Part shown: piece by piece, positions 7,831 through 12,390 of the stretch
Layout of the letters: each line of letters starts with the position of its first letter
Numbering within the stretch: position 1 is the stretch's first letter
DNA from: Acephala macrosclerotiorum
Taxonomy: Eukaryota; Ascomycota; Leotiomycetes; Helotiales; Mollisiaceae
Length of the DNA stretch: 12,390 nt
Direction of reading: 5' to 3'
Assembly (NCBI GenBank): GCA_014904845.1
Contig: MU119932.1
Coordinates: 1 to 12,390, forward strand
Notes under the pieces: generated by a model
What the model was told of the DNA's origin: nothing
The model's database searches: none
The model's input: only the letters and a program-made list of their open reading frames with translations
Translations under genes and position numbers: made by a program

Positions 7831-9090
7831 GATGAGGGAAAGGATTTTCACATGTACAGTTATACTCTTCACATGAGATCTCTTTGCAGATCCACTTCCA
7901 ACTGACCAGAAAGTATGACGGGAAACTCCGTCGGCCCCAATATCCTCGTGCAGGCTGCGGAGGTGCAGGACGTAAGCTGTGCGACGCAACGGAAGGAAAG
8001 AGACCACTACGACCACGGCGGATGAATTAGCACTGTTATGGAATATGGAAGGGTTTCGGTAAGGCGAGCATATAGGTGGAGATAAATAGAGCTGCATACG
8101 CTGTCGCGCTCAGATCCTTGGGTAGAAAGTGGGGCGAGGATTGTCTTCTGTATTTATCGTTTATCTTACGCCGGCTTTAAGCTCTCCTTTCAGCCTTCTA
8201 GACTCTTGTGTTGGCCATGGTCTCTAAGTAATGTGTCATAGAACTCAAAAACACACTTAGCCGTCTGCTCTAACTGAATATTAGTTTTCCCTTAAGCGTG
8301 ATTAGAGTCGTGAGATAAACGACCTGGGAAGGATCTCTATAGTTGCTATTTGCAGGGATTCGTTGCAATTGTACGTAATTACTGGAACGTTGAGCTGCAA
8401 CGATGGTATGATACTCTGCGCTTGACTATCTTATTGGGATGCGGGATGCTGTTTCATGTGAAGCTCGAACTAGCCATCACGATTTGTCGAAGTTCGCACA
8501 CAGCTGGAGAAGCTTGACCGAGCCCGTGTTGTAGCATAATGTGATCGAATGACAGATGCTATATCGACTATAATTGCCCGTCTTCATACGAGCTCGGCTC
8601 CGGACACGTGTGCTGAGGCTTTACGCGATGGCCGATGTTGCCTCGCGGCGGCTTGGTTATGACGATTACGAGCCGTAATGTGTCTGAGAAAAACTGAAGT
8701 ACAATGCCATGTCCTGACCACGGAAGGCATGCCGTACGCGCGCCAAAATCTGATTTGACTGAGGAAAGGTTAGTCCAACAGTGCATTTACCTGGTTACAC
8801 AGCAGGAGCCTCAGAGAGCCACACCTCAAGAAAGACCATATTTGCACAGGTATTTTGCAGGAAGTGTAGCCAATATTTCGAAACTCGAGGCACGTGTGAA
8901 TCATGGAAAGGCGCTTAGCGGCGGCAAGATCCGAACTGTAGAAGCGGGGGGGGGGGGGCGGGGGGGCAAAACTCATTCGATGGGAATAGGCGTCACATGT
9001 CACTTCGGAACGTCCGACTTAATATTTTCGATTTGTTATTCTTGGCCTGATTTCTCCCTCACTTTTCTTGCAAGTTGCATGTCGGGCAAA
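7831..9090. other. GC-normal island without a gene I can support
   Basis: About 1.26 kb of ordinary composition. Open frames at 8097-7819 (minus), 8786-8568 (minus), 9003-8770 (minus) and 8704-9195 (plus) contain no domain I recognise, and some are driven by a G tract or run into AT DNA. On the plus strand the frame of the last one is also open from 8314 to about 8514, with only TGA stops after that, which could be a RIP-hit gene relic. On the minus strand there is a possible small intron ending at 8759. The DNA is likely promoter plus decayed single-copy sequence. Confidence 0.45.
8946..8966 (+). repeat. G13-C-G7 tract
   Basis: Thirteen G residues, one C, then seven more G. It is out of character for this window and could form a G-quadruplex on the plus strand. 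It makes the glycine run (plus strand) and proline run (minus strand) in the overlapping frames, which argues that those frames are not genes. The length may be uncertain for sequencing reasons. Confidence 0.8.
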
Positions 9091-9096
9091 GTAGCG

Positions 9097-9200
9097 CCAA
9101 ATCTATTAATATTAATATTAATATCAATTAATCAATTAATATTATTAATCAATCAATTATTAATTATTAATCAATTAATCAATATTAATTATTAATTAAT
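9097..9200. repeat. Low-complexity attaat/caatta array at the island edge
   Basis: A run built from ttaata, tcaatta and ttaatcaat units marks the sharp change from GC-normal to AT-rich DNA. The units are irregular and not a clean microsatellite. Confidence 0.6.
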
Positions 9201-9228
9201 TATTTTATTTTTGTTTTTTATCGATATT

Positions 9229-9834
9229 AATAAAATTTAATTTAATCGAAAATTCAATAATAATCGAATCGACGTATTATTTTTTATTTAATTAATTTCA
9301 ATTTAAAATATCGTTTATCGAATTTATTAAATTGTAATTAATTTCAATTTAAATTAAAATCGTTTAATTAAATTAATTAAATTATAATTTATTTATTTTA
9401 AAAATTTTAAACATTTTAAATTTTTTAAACGAATTTTAAATTTTATATATAAATTTCTTTATATTATAAAATTTAAAATAAAAATTTTAATATTTTTTAT
9501 TAAAAATATATTAATATAATTTTAAATATCGATTTAATTAAAATTTTAAATTTTTTTTTTAATATTTTTAATTTAAAATTTTTTTAATATAAATTTTATT
9601 TTATAAAATTTTTATTTATATCGAAAAATTTCAATTTAATTGAAAATTAAATAATAATCGAATCGACGTACTATTTTTTATCAAATTAATTCTAATTTAA
9701 AACGTTGTTTATCGAGTTTATTAAATTGCGATCAATTTAAATTTAAATTGAAATCGTTTAATCAAATTAATCAAATAATAATTTATTTTTTAAAATGTTT
9801 CAAATTATTTAAACGAGTTTTAAACGAATTTTAA
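9229..9834 (+). repeat. Direct repeat pair with 394-base offset
   Basis: About 9229-9440 recurs at about 9623-9834 at a constant offset of 394 bases, anchored by taatcgaatcgacgta (9261 and 9655), atcgaNtttattaaattg (9317 and 9711) and cgtttaat(t/c)aaattaat (9361 and 9755). The left copy has T or A where the right copy keeps C or G at most differing sites, so it is the more RIP-mutated one. A tandem duplication is likely. The type of sequence is unknown. Confidence 0.75.
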
Positions 9835-11322
9835 ACGCTTTAAATACTCTAAATATATTAGAATTGAAATATTTAATAAATTCAAAATTAAATTATTCGA
9901 AATTTTATATATAGAATTTTTTATATTATAAAATAAAATACTTAATAAAAGTATTTAATAATTGATTGCAATATTAAAAATATACGTATACAATCGAGAA
10001 TTTTAATATTTTAAATCTATATATTTTAATTAATTTAAATCAAACGCTTTAAATATTTTAAACAATTTTAAACGTTTTAAATAATTTCAAGTTTTTTAAA
10101 TACTTTAAACGTTTTAAACGTAAAATTTATTATTTTAATTTGAATTAATTTAACAAATTCAATAGTAATCTTTTAATCGATTTAATTATATTTAAAAAAA
10201 TTAAATTTATTATTATTAAATTGAAATTTGTTAATATATTAATTTAAAAATATTTTAAATTATATTATTTTTAAAAATTTAAATTTAATAAAATAATTAA
10301 CGTATAATAATAAATTAAAAATAAAAATATAAAATAATTATAATTATATTTATTAAATTATAATTAATTATTTAAAAAAATATATAAAAATTAAAAAAAA
10401 TATAATTTTAATTTTAATAAAATAACGTTAATTTATTTAAAATTAATATTATATATAATTATTAAATTATTATTATATTTATAAAAATAAAATATTTAAT
10501 TAATTATAATTAAAAATTTTAATTAATTTAAACGTTTTCAATAAAAATTTTTTAATCGATTTAATTATATTTAATAAAATTAAATTTATTAATAAAAATT
10601 TTTAAATTTTTTTTTTATATTATAAAAATAATAATATACGTTATATATTTTAATTTCAATTAATTTTTATTTATATAATTATATTATTAAAAATTTTTAT
10701 AAATTAAATACGAAATATTATTAATAAAAAAAATAAAAAAATAAAAGTTTTTATTTCGTTTTTTAATTAAATAATAATTAATATAATTTATATTTTATAT
10801 TTAATTAAAAATAATTATTATTTAAAATAATTTATTTAAAAAAATTTTTTTAAATTTTTTATTTTTTATATTAAAAAATCGTCGAATTAAATTTAATATT
10901 AATAATAATAATAAATTATTATTAATAATTATATTTAAATATTAATTTTTTAATAATTTTATATATAAATAATATTTAAAAATTTATTATAATTATTTAT
11001 TTAAATAATATAAATATATTTTTTATTTTAAAAAAAATTATTTATCGATTTATAAATAAATTAATTAATAAACGATTTTTTTTATTTAATAAATATTTAT
11101 TTTAAAACGATTATAAAATATAATATTTTTATTAAATTAAATTATTTTAAATTTTTAAAATATATTTAATATTTTTTTTATATTTATTAAAATAATTAAA
11201 ATTATTTATATAATTTTATTATTATTATTATTATATATTTAATATAAATTTTTTTAAATATAATAAATATATTTAAATCGTTAATTTAATTTTTAATAAA
11301 ATTTTTAATTAATTTATTTTAT
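9835..11322. other. RIP-type AT-rich DNA with one short direct repeat
   Basis: No gene is visible. A segment at about 10137-10220 recurs at about 10516-10600 with a 379-base offset, anchored by ttttaatcgatttaattatatttaa (10171 and 10550). Near 9790-10120 there are many tttaaacg(t/a/c)tttaaa words, a degenerate short-period pattern. The rest is near-pure A/T. Confidence 0.6.
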
Positions 11323-12106
11323 ATTAGAAAAAAAATTTATAAATTAATTGATTACTAATAGTATTAACGACTTGCTAATAGCGCGTACTACGTAGTAATT
11401 GCATATTCAAATCTTTGGCGTTTAATAATAATCGATTAATAAATAAATTCAAGTCAATAAAAATATTAAAACTCTCGATTTTCGACGATTGCAAACGATT
11501 ACGCGCGACTTTTAAACAAGTACTTATACATGCAATTATATTTTAATTAATTAAATCGCTCAATCTTTAAATGTTTCAATTTAAACTCTTAATATCGAGT
11601 AACGCAACGCAATACAATTATTCGCATATTTAATCGATATTTTTACGCGCGTAAACTTTATTTAAATTAATCGATTTTACGATCAAATTTTAAATAACGT
11701 TAATATTTTCAATTTTTATTTTTATTTATTTGTATAATTTATAAGACAATAAAAATCTATTAATCGAATAAAGTGCGATTATTAATCTATATATAAATTT
11801 TAATAAAAAATATTAAAATTTAATAAATTTTAATTTTATAATTTAATATTTTAATGTGCGCTTGATAAATTTACTTGAAACTTTTATAATAAACTAAATA
11901 AATACTATAAATTATAAGTTTTAAATATTTAAATATTTAATTTTAAACTAGTATTATTAGTAATATTTTAATATTATTAACATCGAATTAGTATTATTAA
12001 TACTAAATTAAAATAATCAATAGTATTAATAATCGATCAAACTATTATTAATTCGCTAATAATATTATTAGCGTACGTATTTTTCGATAAAACGACTAAT
12101 AAAAAA
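11323..12106 (+). repeat. 784-bp dispersed repeat, copy B (moderately mutated)
   Basis: Same orientation as copy A with a constant 8370-base offset, so the two have not gained or lost bases since they diverged, apart from anything too small to notice. Copy B usually has T or A where A has C or G (for example gattgcaaacgattacg against gactgcaaacgactgcg). At some sites it keeps the C that copy A lost (aaacaag against aaataag), which shows independent mutation of each copy. Terminal inverted words are still visible. Confidence 0.85.
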
Positions 12107-12390
12107 CAATAAAATAAAAAATAAAAAAATTCAATCGTAAATTAATTCGTTTTAATCAATAAATTAAATTTATTCGAAATAATTCGTAATTCGTAAATTA
12201 ATTAATTAATTAATTAAAATAAAAATAAATTTTTTTTTTAATTAATTTATAATAAATAAATTTTTTTTATATATTTAAAAATACGTAATTAATATTATTC
12301 TCGAAATTAATTATTTACAAAGATTTTTAAAAAAGAATATATAATTTTATTACAATTGTTTTTTTATATAATAAACTCGTTTCGAGTCTC
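12107..12390. other. AT-rich DNA to the window edge
   Basis: AT-rich, stop-rich sequence with a taattaattaattaatta run near 12200. The last bases (aaactcgtttcgagtctc) contain the inverted words actcg/cgagt and are richer in CpG, perhaps the start of another less-mutated block beyond the window. Confidence 0.55.

Noticed and set aside
7819..8097. 92-codon minus-strand frame upstream of the lectin-like gene, considered as an N-terminal exon with a short valine-rich hydrophobic stretch.
   Set aside because: It covers the TATA box region, has no usable splice site linking it in frame to the ATG at 7722, and shows no known domain.
8704..9195. 163-codon plus-strand open frame, the longest unspliced one after the relic segments.
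   Set aside because: Its middle is a glycine run from a G tract, its end is isoleucine/asparagine-rich translation of the AT array, and the rest matches no domain I know.
2953..12106. Copies A and B as the two LTRs of one retrotransposon, being direct repeats 8.4 kb apart.
   Set aside because: The DNA between them holds an unrelated transcription-factor relic and a spliced lectin-like gene, no gag/pol traces, and there is a third copy at 257-745.

Overview
The window looks like a piece of nuclear genome from a filamentous ascomycete (Pezizomycotina) with strong repeat-induced point mutation (RIP) and an AT/GC two-compartment structure. Three things support this. Long stretches are almost pure A/T, and the C and G left in them sit mostly in CpG. 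Copies of one repeat differ mainly by C->T and G->A changes with no length change. The one gene that reads as intact is split by short introns with fungal branch sites (TACTAAC, GGCTAAC). I see no bacterial operon structure, CRISPR array, rRNA or convincing tRNA.

Layout. 1-1692 is AT-rich DNA holding a heavily decayed copy (C, about 257-745) of a dispersed repeat. 1693-2640 is a better-preserved, non-coding repetitive element full of hairpins and ending in a GC-rich stem-loop; its 3' third is duplicated at about 6502-6760. 2953-3736 is the best-preserved copy (A) of the 784-bp repeat; a second copy (B) lies at 11323-12106 at a constant offset of 8370 bases. About 4055-5113 is a relic of a fungal Zn2Cys6-type transcription factor: only the middle and C-terminal regulatory part survives, with in-frame TGA stops and no DNA-binding domain. 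5640-6500 is AT-rich DNA with a 42-base poly(A) run and short direct repeats. 6796-9090 is a GC-normal island. Its clearest content is a three-exon minus-strand gene (7722 to 7121) that I reconstruct as an intact 165-residue protein with three beta-propeller-like repeats, resembling fungal fucose-lectin-type propellers, with a TATA box about 100 bases upstream. The rest of the island has no gene I can defend. 9090-12390 is again RIP-type AT-rich DNA with two imperfect direct-repeat pairs and repeat copy B.

The parts do not form a pathway. This is a repeat-rich, RIP-eroded block in which one regulatory gene has died and one small lectin-like gene appears to have survived between the mutated repeats. 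The points most worth checking are the small spliced gene, the hairpin-rich element, the graded series of RIP-mutated repeat copies, and palindromes that stay palindromic after mutation because both arms changed in matching ways.
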